Positions 26,573 through 38,059 of a stretch of 64,000 nucleotides of DNA are shown one piece after another. The DNA comes from Torreya grandis. Its lineage: Eukaryota > Streptophyta > Pinopsida > Cupressales > Taxaceae. Location of the stretch: positions 1,276,501 through 1,340,500 of the forward strand of contig JARHVA010002128.1 of assembly GCA_037957365.1 (NCBI GenBank), read 5' to 3'. The notes under the pieces were generated by a model that made no database searches, had not been told where the DNA came from, and worked only from the letters and a program-made list of their open reading frames with translations. The position numbers and the translations under genes are program-made. Positions within the stretch are counted from its first letter, which is position 1; the number at the start of each line of letters is the position of its first letter.

Positions 26573-27891
26573 TTTTTAACCCTAAAAATCTAGATTATGG
26601 TTATCTAGGGTTCAATGGGATAAATGTATCCTAAGTTAAAAAGGTGATAATCTATCTCTATAGTAAGCCAATTAGATGTTAAAGTTAGATATAACATATG
26701 ATAAATTCATTAAACTAAGATAGGCTAAAAATAATAAGTACAACTATGGTAGATATGTAAATGATAAATAAATATTGTAATTAGTTGGTTTTGATGCTAA
26801 CACAACTCTAGATTTGGAACAAGTAGGAAGTATACTAGAATATGATTTTGGAACAGTCTCCAAGTTCTAGTTTAAAATTCTCTAGATCCATAGACACTAG
26901 TGTCAACCTTAGATTTGCATCAATACTATTTTATAAACTTGACATAGGTGGACTATACATAATACTTATTAAAAAGGGATGTCACCACCTAGATGCTTCT
27001 AGATTTGTCTTCACCTTCACTTTGGTGCATTCAGATCTAGGTCATGGACTATTACTGCTCATAAAATTTCAAAACCTTAGTTTTTCATCTTCATAATGAC
27101 CTTATGAAAAAATGTATTAGTTGGTATATGGTGTCAATATGACCCTAAACACCCCTCTATCAATGATTGTTACCTATATATACAATACACTGAAGAGGAC
27201 CTCAAATTGATGTAATTATCTCCTACATGTTGGCTTGTGTGTGAATCATGTAATATGTGAAAAGTAAGTACAATAATAACCTATCTTGTAATTTGATAAA
27301 TATATATATATATATATATATATACCTTGGTTTGATCCTTCAATACTTTAGACCTATGTATGTGGTGTTCCTATGACTGATATGGAAATAGGGTAAATAG
27401 GTAAGCTTTGCTCACTTGAATTCTTTATTGAATGCCTTTTATAATTTGTTTGGTGACTAGGTAACAAGCTTATAAGTGATGAATATATGAGGGTTTTTTT
27501 TGTATTTATATCAATCCCTTTGGAGAAGTAACTCACATGAAATCAATTAGGACAACCATTATGATATGTTTCATTGAAAATTAGATGACTTTAGGTCATT
27601 GTACACTTACATTAGAGTGGGACACATGTATCAATGTAGGTGCCTAGGGAGCAAGAAAGTAGGTATGGGCTTAGAACTTGCATAGGTGGAAGATAAGTCA
27701 GTTTTAAGAATTCTAGGAAAGATAAAAGGTATGGATCATCAACGTAAGATTTATTTCACAAGTGATAGGAAAAGGGTCATAAAATAAAGTAAATGTGAGA
27801 CTTTTAAAAGTAGGAAAGGTCTAAAATTGAGAGGAATAACCAAGGTCTAAGTTTGCCAAGTATAAAAGACTAAGGTGGTAGATAATTTATA
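26573..27891 (-). repeat. Right (5') LTR of A-inner
   Basis: 1319 bases, mate of 20060-21375. The plus right end has lost about 13 bases compared with other copies (ending GATAATTTATA). It contains a (TA)12 run at 27301-27324 that other copies lack. A TATA-like TATAAATA on the minus strand lies beside the ATCCCTTTGG block near 27510. Confidence 0.85.
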
Positions 27892-28669
27892 GTACATAGC
27901 ATATAAAGTACACTATGAAATATATAAGCATAGATAATTTCATGTGTAAGTACATATATGAGCTTAAACATGATAATGTGTAATTACCATATAATGATAT
28001 ATCATGATCATAGAAGGTGGATGCCCCCAATGTCCTAGTGACATGAGTAAAGTGAAATTCCAACATCGATAATTGCATATGCCATCTACCAACATGGAAC
28101 CAACCACATATATGGCAAGGATCTAATATGACAAGTACATGCTAATTTTTTTAGTATTTTTGAAGTTTTTTTAATTTTTTGGGTATTTTTGGAATATTTT
28201 TAGAATGTAATATCATCCTATGATATCATCTAAATGATGCTTATAGGTATCTTCATATTGGGAAATTATGAAATATATTGTTGTTACTACCAAGGATTAT
28301 GTGTAAGTGTAATATCTGGCATTGTAGGCTTAGAAATGCTCTACATATATACAATAGGACTTTGTGGTCATGGATAAATAGTATAAGGAATAGGGGTTCA
28401 GGAACCCATCTATGTATGTTATGTGATTTCATTTGAATATAAATAATAGGAACATGTTTAGGTGCTATAGATATCAAAATATGGTGTGTAGTAGATGAAG
28501 ATTCTATGGAATCCACTCTGTGTGTTTGATGCAATGATCTCTCAAGTACTAGCCACCTAATAAAGGGGATTACATGTTGTTTACCCTTTTATAGTGGATG
28601 GACCATAGAAATTTTGATAATTAATTGTCTGAAATTTAATTTTTATTTCTTGAGGGGATGCTCATATGG
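27892..28669 (-). other. Spacer of A-outer next to A-inner
   Basis: It begins with the duplicated GTACA and continues the A-outer internal sequence. It aligns with 23336-24239 and includes the T-rich block near 28140-28205. No gene was recognised. Confidence 0.55.
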
Positions 28670-29020
28670 AATACTAAAAATTTTAAGTACTTAATAGGTA
28701 TGAATGTATTTAACACACCCATGAATTATAGCAAGTACAATGTAAAGTGTATGTATCCAAGCTCATCCCAATAACATATCAAAGACACCTGTAGAAGGTA
28801 TAACTGAGAAGTTATTAACCACATGTGTGGGACCCACATATAAAGGTAAGTCAATCTCACCAAAAACCTATTATGAGGTCCCATCAAATTCTCTAACTAA
28901 TATGGTAGAAGGATGTAAATCATTATGAGTATAACCCAAATGTGTGAGAAATTTCATGGTAAAAGCATTATCATTTGCACCATTATCAATCATAACACTA
29001 CATATATGTTGATGATCAAT
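28670..29020 (-). pseudogene. Aspartic protease (A-outer)
   Basis: The minus strand reads CSVMIDNGANDNAFTM near 29010-28960, with the triad DNG intact. Then come VFGEIDLPLYVGPTH and GVFDMLLG, the conserved strand and the substrate-pocket block. It is followed by YIVLAIIHGCVKYIH, the strand that precedes the RT linker in complete elements, but here no RT follows. A pair of adjacent stops and other changes disable it. Family identity is clear from block order and from the A-inner copy. Confidence 0.75.
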
Positions 29021-29179
29021 CTATGATTGAATGAATAAAAATTAAAGATCTGAGTAGTCATCCTTAATCTCATTTTCATCAAAATTAATATAAGGTCTCT
29101 GAACCATATAAGTTGTATGCCATGTGTAGGAACCAATAATCCCATCTAGTGGATTCTCATAGTGTGATGGAGGAGAATG

Positions 29180-30557
29180 TGTGTTATATACCATTTCCAC
29201 CTATGCATCCTTCTTTTTAGTCATCAATGACATCTAGTATCTTATGCTTTAAGGTAAAACATATGTTCATAGAATGCCCAAGGCCTTGGTGATAATCATA
29301 ATAAGCATTTGAATCATATATTTTGGGTAGAGGCTAACTCATATCAACCTCTATATCAAGAAGAAGAGATATAACATGAGACTCTACTAGTCATAGGAGA
29401 AATGAAGCATGGGACTTAAGTAAACATGTAAATTTTCTTCTTGGTGCATACGATAAAAAAATCCAATAAGGTTACTATGAAACTACATTTATATGGTGTT
29501 TGTTTTATTATTAGGCTTGGGTGGTTTCACTTATAACTTGGTTTGATTTTAAACGTGGTATTGGATGTAGATGTAGTTGGTGTGTTTGCTACATACTTAA
29601 GCTTATTCAATGAAATAAGATTCATTTTATGGTCCTACATAACATGGCATAAGTCATCAAAGGATTTGAACTTTTTGAATATAATATAATCATGTAAAGG
29701 AAAAAGAAAACTTTACTTCAATATGTCTTGAAGTTCTTTATCTGTCATAGAATTGGTCATTTTAACTAACATTGTCTTGTACCTCAAGACATATTCATTG
29801 ATAGGTTCATTAGTTCCTTGTTTGATTTTTTAATTGGGCATAAGAGACATTTTTGGTAATATTAACAAAAAAAGTGTGCCAAAAACTAATCTGTGAGAGG
29901 TTTGAATGTTTTCATGGATTGGAGAGGTAAATCATAAAACCATCTCAAGTCATAGTCCTTGAGGATCCTTATAAATAATTTGGTCAAGATTTTGTCATTG
30001 GAGGCATAATCAAGGCATACCACATAAAAAGATTGTAGGTATTACTCAGGATCACCCTTGCCATCATGAAGTGGAACTTAAGTGCAACAAAACTAGTTGG
30101 CAAAGGGTGCAAAAATATCTTAGGTGTAAGATGGTTATGCAACACATCTTGGGAATCAATATCATGAGGACACTTTCAATCCTTATGTTCAATGTTTTTA
30201 AACATGTCCTCCATGTTATTTATAATTTGAATGAGAATTTTAACTGTAGACCCATTGTAATTTAGATGACCAAGTTGAGAAGTTACCAAAGGGGATGTAA
30301 ATATGTTTTTAGTGGTAATAAGTAGCGAAATTAGTATTTTAGTTGGATCATTTCTTATCACCATAGTAATTGTAAATATCATTTTGATCCTTAGGGAATA
30401 AATGCCTAAAAACAAAACCCACCTCCTCACTAGATATAGGAAGATTGGTTAGTATGGAATCAATTTTGGTACCCTCTAAGGATTCACCATTTTTAAGTGG
30501 GGAAGTTTTTTCCTTATCAAGCTTATTGATTTCATCTCTTATGACATAAATAGTCAT
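29180..30557 (-). pseudogene. gag (A-outer)
   Basis: The frame beginning MTIYVIRDEINK at 30557 is the best start, about 200 bases inside the LTR. The core near 30080-29930 reads DGKGDPE, a stop, YLQSFYVVCLDYASND, then DYDLRWFYDLPLQS. The knuckle near 29300-29250 reads YDYHQGLGHSMNIC, a C-X2-H-X4-H-X4-C motif with the first Cys mutated to Tyr. Compared with A-inner the order and spacing are the same. It is a pseudogene by stops and shifts. Confidence 0.75.
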
Positions 30558-30753
30558 CCATTAATATTTTATTGTTATGGAGATGAGTGACCAATGCTTA
30601 TTTATACTCCATTTGAAATTGAGTTTTTTTATTGTTATTTTTCTTTGCTTATAAATGAAAAATTGTAGAATTTGAACAACAAATTAAAACACTAGCTAAC
30701 TAAAAACCCTAGGAATCAAAAGAAAAAAAATTACTCACATCAATTTCACTGTA

Positions 30754-31335
30754 TGTTTAACCCTAAATATTGGATATGTATCTTATGAGGATATATAGGG
30801 TTAATAATATAGAAATGAATAAACATAAAGGTGATAAATAGATCTATAACATGCCATTTAATTTTCAAACTTATATAAATAAGAGTTTAAGTTAAATGTT
30901 GAGATATGTTAAAAGGTATAATTATGCTACATATTTTAATGATAATGAATATAAGGTACTTAATTGGTTATAATGATAAAATAGATCTAGATTTGGAATA
31001 ATTAGGAAGAAGACTAGAATAAGATTATAGAATAGTCACCAATCTCTAAATTAAGTTTATTTATATCCACAGAAACTTGCATCATCTTGATACAATTGCA
31101 TTGATATTAATGTCTAGATTAGATGTAATTGCATTGATATTAATGTATAGATTAGATGTAGGTGTCTAATAAGAAATTCCTTCTAAAACTATATATGAAC
31201 ACCTGGATGCTCTTAGGTTTTGTGTCACCTTTACTCTAGTGTATTTAGATCTAGGTCATAGACTATCACTCCTTATAAAATAGCAAAACCATAGTTCTTC
31301 ATATTTAAAATGGCTATGGGGAAAATTGGTTAATG
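30754..31335 (-). repeat. Right (5') LTR of A-outer, first piece
   Basis: It starts TGTTTAACCC, with an intact TG. The adjacent minus sequence TACAGTGAAATTGATG is a decayed primer-binding region. The LTR is cut by element E after TAATG and resumes at 52165. Confidence 0.85.
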
Positions 31336-31470
31336 TATCAGATTCATCCAAGATATTTGAATGTCATAGATTGCAAAAAAACCCTATAATTAGGTGAGAA
31401 TAAATACAAATCAAATGAGTGATTCATAGATTGATTATCTAATTCATTAGCCAAATATTACAAAGGAAGT

Positions 31471-31825
31471 TGTTAGGAATCATGCTACCCCTTCTCTTTA
31501 CTTTGTTAGTATATTAGTTATCATGGATGCATATGCTTTGTAAGTCATGTTGTGAGCATTTTGTTTTATCCAACATTCATGGGAAGTAGTAGTTGATTAT
31601 ATTGTACTTACTATATAAGTAAGTGTTGAGTCTAATGAAGGCATCCATGAATTGTATTGAATTGAGCTTGCTCAAAGGAGGTTACCCCCTCGAAGAGGCC
31701 AATGATTCTACAATTTAGCTATTGTAATTTAGTTTTGATTATTTGAGTTAATATATTATTGATTTTGATAGTTTATTTCATGTATTTGTAATTATTTTCT
31801 AACTTGTTCAAGAAGGATCCTCTCA
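31471..31825 (+). repeat. 5' LTR of F
   Basis: It runs from TGTTAGGAATCATG to GATCCTCTCA. TATA box TATATAAG at 31612-31619. The following AGTATCAAAGTGC (31829-31841) is a decayed initiator-Met-type primer site. Confidence 0.9.
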
Positions 31826-32896
31826 TCTAGTATCAAAGTGCTTTTTAAGGTGAATTTTTTTTCAAAAAGTCTTAACTATGTTCTACTATATAATTCATTT
31901 AAGTATTTTCTTGTATTATAATAATCTATTTTAGATCAAGGTGAAAACCTATCTACATAACTATGGGAAGTACTTGGGTGAAAGCCCAAAACTCATTATG
32001 AGAAGTACCATAGGAACCCCAAAGTAGTTGGCCCATTGAGAGGACCTGTTAGTGAAATGTGAAACAACCCCTTCCTGATTGAGTAGTTCCCATCCATGAG
32101 GAAAACTAAGAGTTATCGCTTAGGGGTAAATTTATGGTCAAAATTTTTCTAAAGAGTGATACTCATTTAGACAGCATTGGTGGCTAGAGAGATATTTAAA
32201 ACCTTAGGCAACCATTGAAACTTGGGGCCCATTTCTATTAGTTTTAGAATATTTCTAATAGACTATCAAAAAATAAATTAGTAGAGTATTAGTAAACTCT
32301 CAGAGGACTTGCATTTAGGTAGTTGATAGAAACCAAAAATGAGAAAATCTTCATCCTATCAGTTTCAAAAAACTATCAGTAGAGTATCAGAAGACTCTCA
32401 AAGGACTTGTGGTCAAATATCTGATAGAAAATTGAAACTAAAAAAAAAGTCACTTGTAACCCCATTGATCTTAAAACTTTATCTAAACACTTGAAATTCC
32501 ATTCTCCACATTTTCTTCCTTGAGGGCCCATATCCTGATTCCACTCCTAATTTCCACAAATCTCAATTTTCCTTTTTTTAGGTTTTACCATAACTTCTAT
32601 TTTTTTTAGTTTGCCTTGAAATGTTTCCACAGTGTTCATCTCCCTTTTATTCTTATTTATCCCTCTTTGATAAATTTTCCAATTTTTCCATTTTCACTTC
32701 TAAAATTTCCCTCACCTTCATCAATCATACACCCTTTATGGAAAAAAACTTAGTAAAAGAACCTTTACCCCTTATGATTTTGCCCAAATTAAAAAATTTC
32801 CTTACTAAATGTGTATTAACTCTAGTTTTCCTACCCATTTCAAAAAAAAAATCTCTTATTTTGGTCATGGTAGTAATGCACATAGGATTAAAAAAC
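31826..32896 (+). other. Leader of F
   Basis: One kilobase between primer site and gag. It contains near-repeated words around 32270 and 32370 (CTATCAG..AGAGTATCAG..GACTCTCA). The plus frame at 32621-32971 overlaps the gag start, but its first part shows no gag features. Confidence 0.45.
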
Positions 32897-33712
32897 ATGG
32901 AAGGTGAAATTTCCACCCTCAAGACCCAAATCAAAGATCTCGATGAAAAAAATATCAGCCTCAATCTTTAACATACTACCTTGAACAACCGATAGCATCC
33001 AAAGTCCTCTTCAAACATTGGGTTTTCTTCTTATAGTAATATTTATGGGCCAAATCTTGATTTTCATTGATTCAATGGTGTAGATCAAATTGGATAGATA
33101 TACCAGGAAGAATAATATTTTAGTCTGCATAATAATTTTGATGCCAAAAAGGTGTCACTTTCATCCTTTCACTTGGAACATGAATCCCTTCAATGTTATC
33201 ATTGGTATACCAAGGCTCATGATGATCCCATATCAATTGATTTTTTTACCCTCATTTTGCAATGGTTTTGCTTGAGTGCTTTTGATGACTTCAATAGAGC
33301 ACTTACTAAACTTTACCAAATAAGAACCATGAGAGAATATCAAACAAAATTTGAAAAACTAACCAATCATAGAGAGGGATTGTCTAAAGAATTATTCAAG
33401 AGTTGCTTTGTTAGTGGATTAAAGGATGTAATTTGATCTGAGGTCAAAATGTTCTGGCCCAACACAATGATGGAATCCTTAGAATTAGTTAAGTTAATAG
33501 AGGATAAGATCATAGCTCAATAATGATTTAAATCTAATTTTTATATATTTAGAAATATAAATCCATAATGATCTCAAATAATATTAGCCCCCATAACCAC
33601 TCTTATCAAGCATTTTATTGAAGAAGAGATGTGATCACCTAGATAAAAAGGACTATGTTATAATTGTGATTATAAATTAAATTGGGGACATCAATGTGTC
33701 TAGCAAAATTTA
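32897..33712 (+). pseudogene. gag with CCHC-like knuckle (F)
   Basis: It probably starts at the Met of MEGEISTLKTQIKDLDEKN, a short coiled-coil-like helix usual for chromovirus gag N-termini. The core at about 33145-33500 reads KVSLSSFHLEHESLQCYHWYT, with ALTKLYQIRTMREYQTKFEKL and SCFVSGLKDVI further on, in the family order. The knuckle CYNCDYKLNWGHQC is encoded near 33655-33700. Stops and at least one shift separate the blocks. Confidence 0.8.
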
Positions 33713-33879
33713 TACCTACTAGATGTGGACTCTCCACTCAGAACTAAAGTTTTATAAGATGCTTAGGATACAATAGATGATCTATAAGAAGCTCTATCAA
33801 TTGTGGAACCTACTTCTTAGGAAGACCAAACAAATATCTCTCTTCATACCTTAATAAGAGTCACCACCCCACAAACCAT

Positions 33880-34340
33880 GTGGGTTAGGGGTTAATTCAA
33901 GAAGATCCCTCTCACAATAAACATTGATTTAGGTAGCATTCATAACTTCATTGACCCTTAGATCACCAAATAGGTTGACTATTTTGTCCATCCTTGCTCT
34001 AACTTTGAATTCATGATTACCAATAAGGGTAAATTACCTTGTAAAGTGAAGTTTTGTAGTGTGTGTATCTCTATTAGAGATTATGAATTGTACTCTAACA
34101 TGTTTGCCTTGACCTTAGGTAGATGTGATGTTGTTTTGAGATCCCAATGGTTACACACACTTGGACCCATCTTATGGGATTTTGCTAAACTCTAGATGTA
34201 GTTTTTAGATAATGGGAAAAAACACACATTTAAAGGCTTACACCTAGGTTTTATCAGCATCATAAGTTCACATTGCATGGAAAATCTTATTAAGAATAAT
34301 TCACATGGAATCATTACCTAGCTCCATTCCATTCAAATTT
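33880..34340 (+). pseudogene. Aspartic protease (F)
   Basis: The plus strand reads INIDLGSIHNFIDP, the catalytic D-S-G position changed to DLG. Then come KVKFCSVCISIRDYEL, DVVLRSQWLHTLGPILWDF and a following strand. Most of the core lies in the open frame 34013-34195. It belongs to the chromovirus class (the QWLHTLGPILWDF block is characteristic). The Ser to Leu change at the active-site position would impair it. Confidence 0.8.
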
Positions 34341-34379
34341 AACCATCAATGGTCTCCACTACTCCTGATCTACAAACCC

Positions 34380-35760
34380 TTCTACATAGATATGCATGTG
34401 TCTTTGCCAAACCAGTGGGATTTACACCTTCATAGATAGAGGACCATCATAATCATCTTGTTCTTAGAATTTTTCCTCCTAATATTAGGCCCTACCACTA
34501 CCTATTTCATCAAAAGATTGGGATTGAGATGTTCATTTGAGACTTACTAAAGTAAGGCATTATTCACCCCAGCACCAACCCATATTCTTCCCTAACTCTC
34601 CTTATCTAGAAAAAAGATAGGTCATGACACCTCTACATTAGCTTCCATGCACATAATCACATCACAATCAAGGATAAGTTCCTAATCCTTTTTATTGATG
34701 AAATTATTGATGAGCTTCATGGTGCTCATTTTTTCTCCAAGTTAGATCTCTACTCTAGATATTTTTTCAGATCTGGCTTCATGAAGATGATATCCCTAAG
34801 ATAACTTTTCACATGTATGGTGGCCACTATGAGTTTCTCATCATGCCTTTTGGCCTCACTAATTCTCTTTCAATATTATAAGCATTGATAAATAAAATAT
34901 TTTGGCCCTACATGTGGAAATTAATTATAGTCTTCTTTGATGATATCCTCATTTATAGTAAAACATGGTCTGACCAACTCCAACATCTAGAGCTCACACT
35001 TCAACTTCTCTTTGATCATCATCTCTGAGAAAAATAGTCCAAATGTGCTTTTAGTTAGGATGAAGAGGAGTATCTTTGGCATATTGTTTCATCCCAAGGG
35101 GTTTGTGTGGATCCCAAAAAAATAGCTACCATGAAAAATTGGCCTCATCCTTGGACACTCAAGAGCCTCCATGGTTTTTTGGGGCTGACTAGATATTATC
35201 ACAAGTTTGTCAAGGACTATGGGAATATTATAGCTCTACTAATATTTATGTTTAAAAAATATTTTTTTATATGGACACAAGCTACTGAGTGTGCATTTAA
35301 AGGATTAAAATAGGTTATGTGTACTACAACTATTCTATCTATGCTAGATTTTGCCAAGACCTTCACAATTAAGAGTGATTATTGAGGCAATAGACTTGAT
35401 CTTGTTCTCCTCTAAAAGAAAGATGACCCATTATGTTCACTAGAAAATCTATTTATATAAATAATTTATTACTCTCTACTTATGAAAATGAAATGATGGC
35501 TATTTTTCATGTACTATAGAAATGGTGGCCATACCTGCTGGAGAATCATTTTTGCATCAAAACTGATCACCAAAATCTAAAATATTTATTGGAAAAATGG
35601 GTCTCCACCCCATTAAAATAGAAATGGGCTAGTAAACTCATGGGATATGACTATGAGATCACTTAAAATAAGGGTAAGGATAATATTATGGCTAATGCTC
35701 TATCTCGCACATTTACGGACCAAGCTTCCCTTTCAACTATTTCCATGCCTATTCCAAATT
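34380..35760 (+). pseudogene. Reverse transcriptase and RNase H (F)
   Basis: RT blocks in order: PHSNPYSS-like region near 34570, [10 protein letters not shown] with the first catalytic Asp near 34735-34765, FFDDILIYSKT active-site box near 34935-34970 (FFDD), then VDPKKIATMKNWPHPWTLKSLHGFLGLTRYYHKFV-type connection (35107-35230; given here only as the conserved thumb/connection block). RNase H-like sequence continues to about 35740, with the TMLSRT-like end motif decayed. Frame breaks are many. Confidence 0.8.
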
Positions 35761-35899
35761 GGTTAGACATCATATAGTAAGGGTATGTTAATGACACCTC
35801 ATTATATCAAATCAATCAATAGTTGGCCACTAACCCCTCTATTATATCATATTATTATTAGGATGGTGCTTCTTTGTGATATAAAGGTCATCTAGTGTT

Positions 35900-37205
35900 T
35901 CCCTAGAGCATACATCTTTAGTAGGATGTATTCTATGAACTCCATGCTTCTCCATCCATAGGACACTTAGCTTTTCTCAAAAATTATGAATGGGCATTAT
36001 ACAAATTATTTTAGAAGTGAATGAAAATGGAAATTCACTATATGGTGGATGAATGTGATACCTACCAATGTAACAAGGGTGAAACAACACTCATTCCTAG
36101 GTTACTCAAACCCTTACCAATCCCTACCAAGATTTGGATAGATATTTATATGGATTTGATTAATAGGATCCTTAAATTTGGAGGGAAAATAGTGATCTTG
36201 GTTATGGTTGATTGCCTCTCCAAATATAGTCATTTTTGTGCCCTCATCCATCCTTATACTACCTCCAAAATCACATAATTTTTCTTGGATCAGATTTTCC
36301 ATCTTCATGGCATTCATTATTCCATTATCTTAGATCATGATGTAACCTTCACCAGCCATTTTTAGACATAAATATTTTGATGTACTAGCACCCAACTAAA
36401 TATGATTTCCAAGTATCATCCACAAACCTATGGTCAGAGTGAAATTATCAACAAATGATTGGAAAATTTCCTTCATTACTTCATCTCATAACAACAACAT
36501 CAGTGAGAAAAGTGGATCCCTCTCACTGAATGGAAGTACAATACCTCCTACCACACTTCAACTAAAATGACTCCATATAAAGTAGTCTATGGTTAATCAC
36601 CATTAGTGTTCCTTCTATACACCCTCAGTAATTCACTAATTCAAGTAGTCAACATGCTTATTTTAAATCGAGATCAGATCCTTAGCACCCTATAAGACAA
36701 TCTTCATATGGAAAAAATAGAATTAAATAATAGGTTGATTAGTACCAGTTCAAACACACTTTCAAAGTAGGTGATATGGTTTTTATTCACCTATATCCAT
36801 ACAAATAATCATCTCTAAAAATCAAAGGGTATCATAAGATATCTCCCAAATTATATTAGCCATATAAGGTTTTCTAGAAGATTGGGTTGATTGCTTATAA
36901 TTTAGATCTCCCACCTTATTCCTGAGTTCACCCACTATTTCATGTCTCTTGTTTGAAGAAATTTTTTGGCACAAACATCAAAGTATAGACTATTTTACCA
37001 AAACTTGATAATGAAGGATCCATTCTTATTTATCTAGAGGTAATCCTAGATAGGTGCATATTCCAACTTCACTCTTGCTCCATCATAGAGATATTAATTT
37101 AGTGGCATATAATGCAACCAAATGATGCAACATGAGAACCACTATTTCAAATTCAGTACCAATTCCCACATCTAAATCTTAGAGGACAAAGATTTTTCTA
37201 AGAGG
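35900..37205 (+). pseudogene. Integrase and C-terminal chromodomain (F)
   Basis: The integrase core is seen at 36021-36500: WIDIYMDLINRI holds the first catalytic Asp position, LDHDVTFTSHF the second, and GQSEIINK the Glu. Downstream is a GPY/F-like region. At 37020-37190 a chromodomain reads VILDRCIFQLHS, then IEILI-WH, then DAT-EPLF, where the Trp codon of the expected WEP is a stop. In chromoviruses this domain guides integration to heterochromatin. Stops interrupt all parts. Confidence 0.8.
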
Positions 37206-37567
37206 GAGGGAATATTATGAACTTGTGCTACCCATTCACTTTATTTTGTTAGTATATTAGTTTTTATGGATGCATATACTTTGTAAGTCATCTTGTGAGC
37301 ATTTTTTTTATCCCACATTCATGGGAAGTAGTAGTTACTTAAATTAAACTTAGTATATAAGTAAGTGTTGAGGCCAATGAAGGTGTCCAAAAATTGTATT
37401 AAATTGAGCTTGCTCAAAGGAGGTTTCCCCCTTGAAGATTCCAATGATTCTATAATTTAGCTATTTTAATTTATTTCTGCATATTTGAGTTAATATATTA
37501 CTAATTTTCATAGTTTATTTCATGTATTTACAATTAAATATTAACTTTTTCAGGAAGGATCCTCTCA
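37197..37567 (+). repeat. Polypurine tract and 3' LTR of F
   Basis: CTAAGAGGGAGGGAA (to 37212) is the polypurine tract. The LTR runs 37213-37567, starting TATTATGAAC (TG mutated to TA) and ending GATCCTCTCA. TATA box TATATAAG at 37354-37361. Confidence 0.9.
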
Positions 37568-37572
37568 GAGGT

Positions 37573-37746
37573 ATATTATATAGTGATAAATTAGGTCACC
37601 AAAAATTTAAAAACTCAACTCACAATTAGAAAACACAAAGTGTATTTCCCCTAACGACCTTAACAACATTAAGAAATTTAACTAACATTTTTGTAGGTAA
37701 AATCAAAAGTGATAAAAAGGCCTACACAAACACCCCCTCCCCTAAA
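37573..37746 (-). repeat. Left LTR of E, second piece, with polypurine tract
   Basis: The E LTR resumes at 37573 after the F duplication and ends at 37732 (minus start TGTTTGTGTAGG). Plus CCCCCTCCCCTAAA at 37733-37746 is the minus-strand polypurine tract. The first LTR piece is 31336-31470. Confidence 0.85.
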
Positions 37747-38059
37747 TCATAACTTAGGTGGATAGAAGAATTAGGTCCCAAAAACAAGCCATGATGAGGT
37801 ACCAAGTACAATACAACTCTCATAAGTCAGTGAAGGGAGAAAACCCATAGGATAAAACTCCTCCCTTAAAAGAGATAAAAGAAGAAAAGGGAGGTAAAAC
37901 TCCCCACTACAGATTAAAACTACCTAAAGCCATCTAGTATCCTACAACAGAGCTCTTATAGGTAATGATGGATCAAAATTAGATGCAATAAGAATGAATT
38001 TCCCTAAAACACTGAATTAGTCTACCAAGACCCTGATGGATCTTCAACTAATGTGTGAT

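Larger units (their letters stand above)
20060..27891 (-). mobile_element. Element A-inner: complete RT-less gag-protease retrotransposon
   Basis: This 7.8 kb minus-strand element sits inside the internal region of A-outer, a member of its own family. The LTRs are 20060-21375 and 26573-27891. The flanking bases are GTGCA (20055-20059) and GTACA (27892-27896), one transition apart. Removing the element rejoins A-outer sequence that aligns continuously with 23330-23400 of A-inner itself. Order on the minus strand: LTR, primer-binding region, gag, protease, spacer, hairpin-repeat tract, polypurine tract, LTR. There is no RT, RNase H or integrase in the 3 kb between protease and polypurine tract. 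This is structurally a large non-autonomous element that keeps gag and protease. Confidence 0.85.
31471..37567 (+). mobile_element. Element F: Ty3/gypsy chromovirus, 6.1 kb
   Basis: A complete but decayed plus-strand element inserted in the left LTR of E. The LTRs are 31471-31825 and 37213-37567 (355 bases each), flanked by GAAGT (31466-31470) and GAGGT (37568-37572). Order: LTR, primer site, gag with knuckle, protease, RT, RNase H, integrase, chromodomain, polypurine tract, LTR. The C-terminal chromodomain and the CYNCDYK-type knuckle place it among plant chromoviruses. Many stops and shifts make it inactive. Confidence 0.9.

Noticed and set aside
18428..31335. Simple tandem array of family A formed by unequal LTR recombination
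   Set aside because: The left and right A-outer internal pieces are complementary and rejoin at one point with duplicated bases, and the outer LTRs are flanked by identical TTATG; nested insertion explains all of this with fewer steps.
32621..32896. N-terminal part of the plus-strand frame at 32621-32971 as gag of F
   Set aside because: The sequence before the MEGEIST start is Phe/Ser/Leu-rich from T-rich leader DNA and unlike chromovirus gag.
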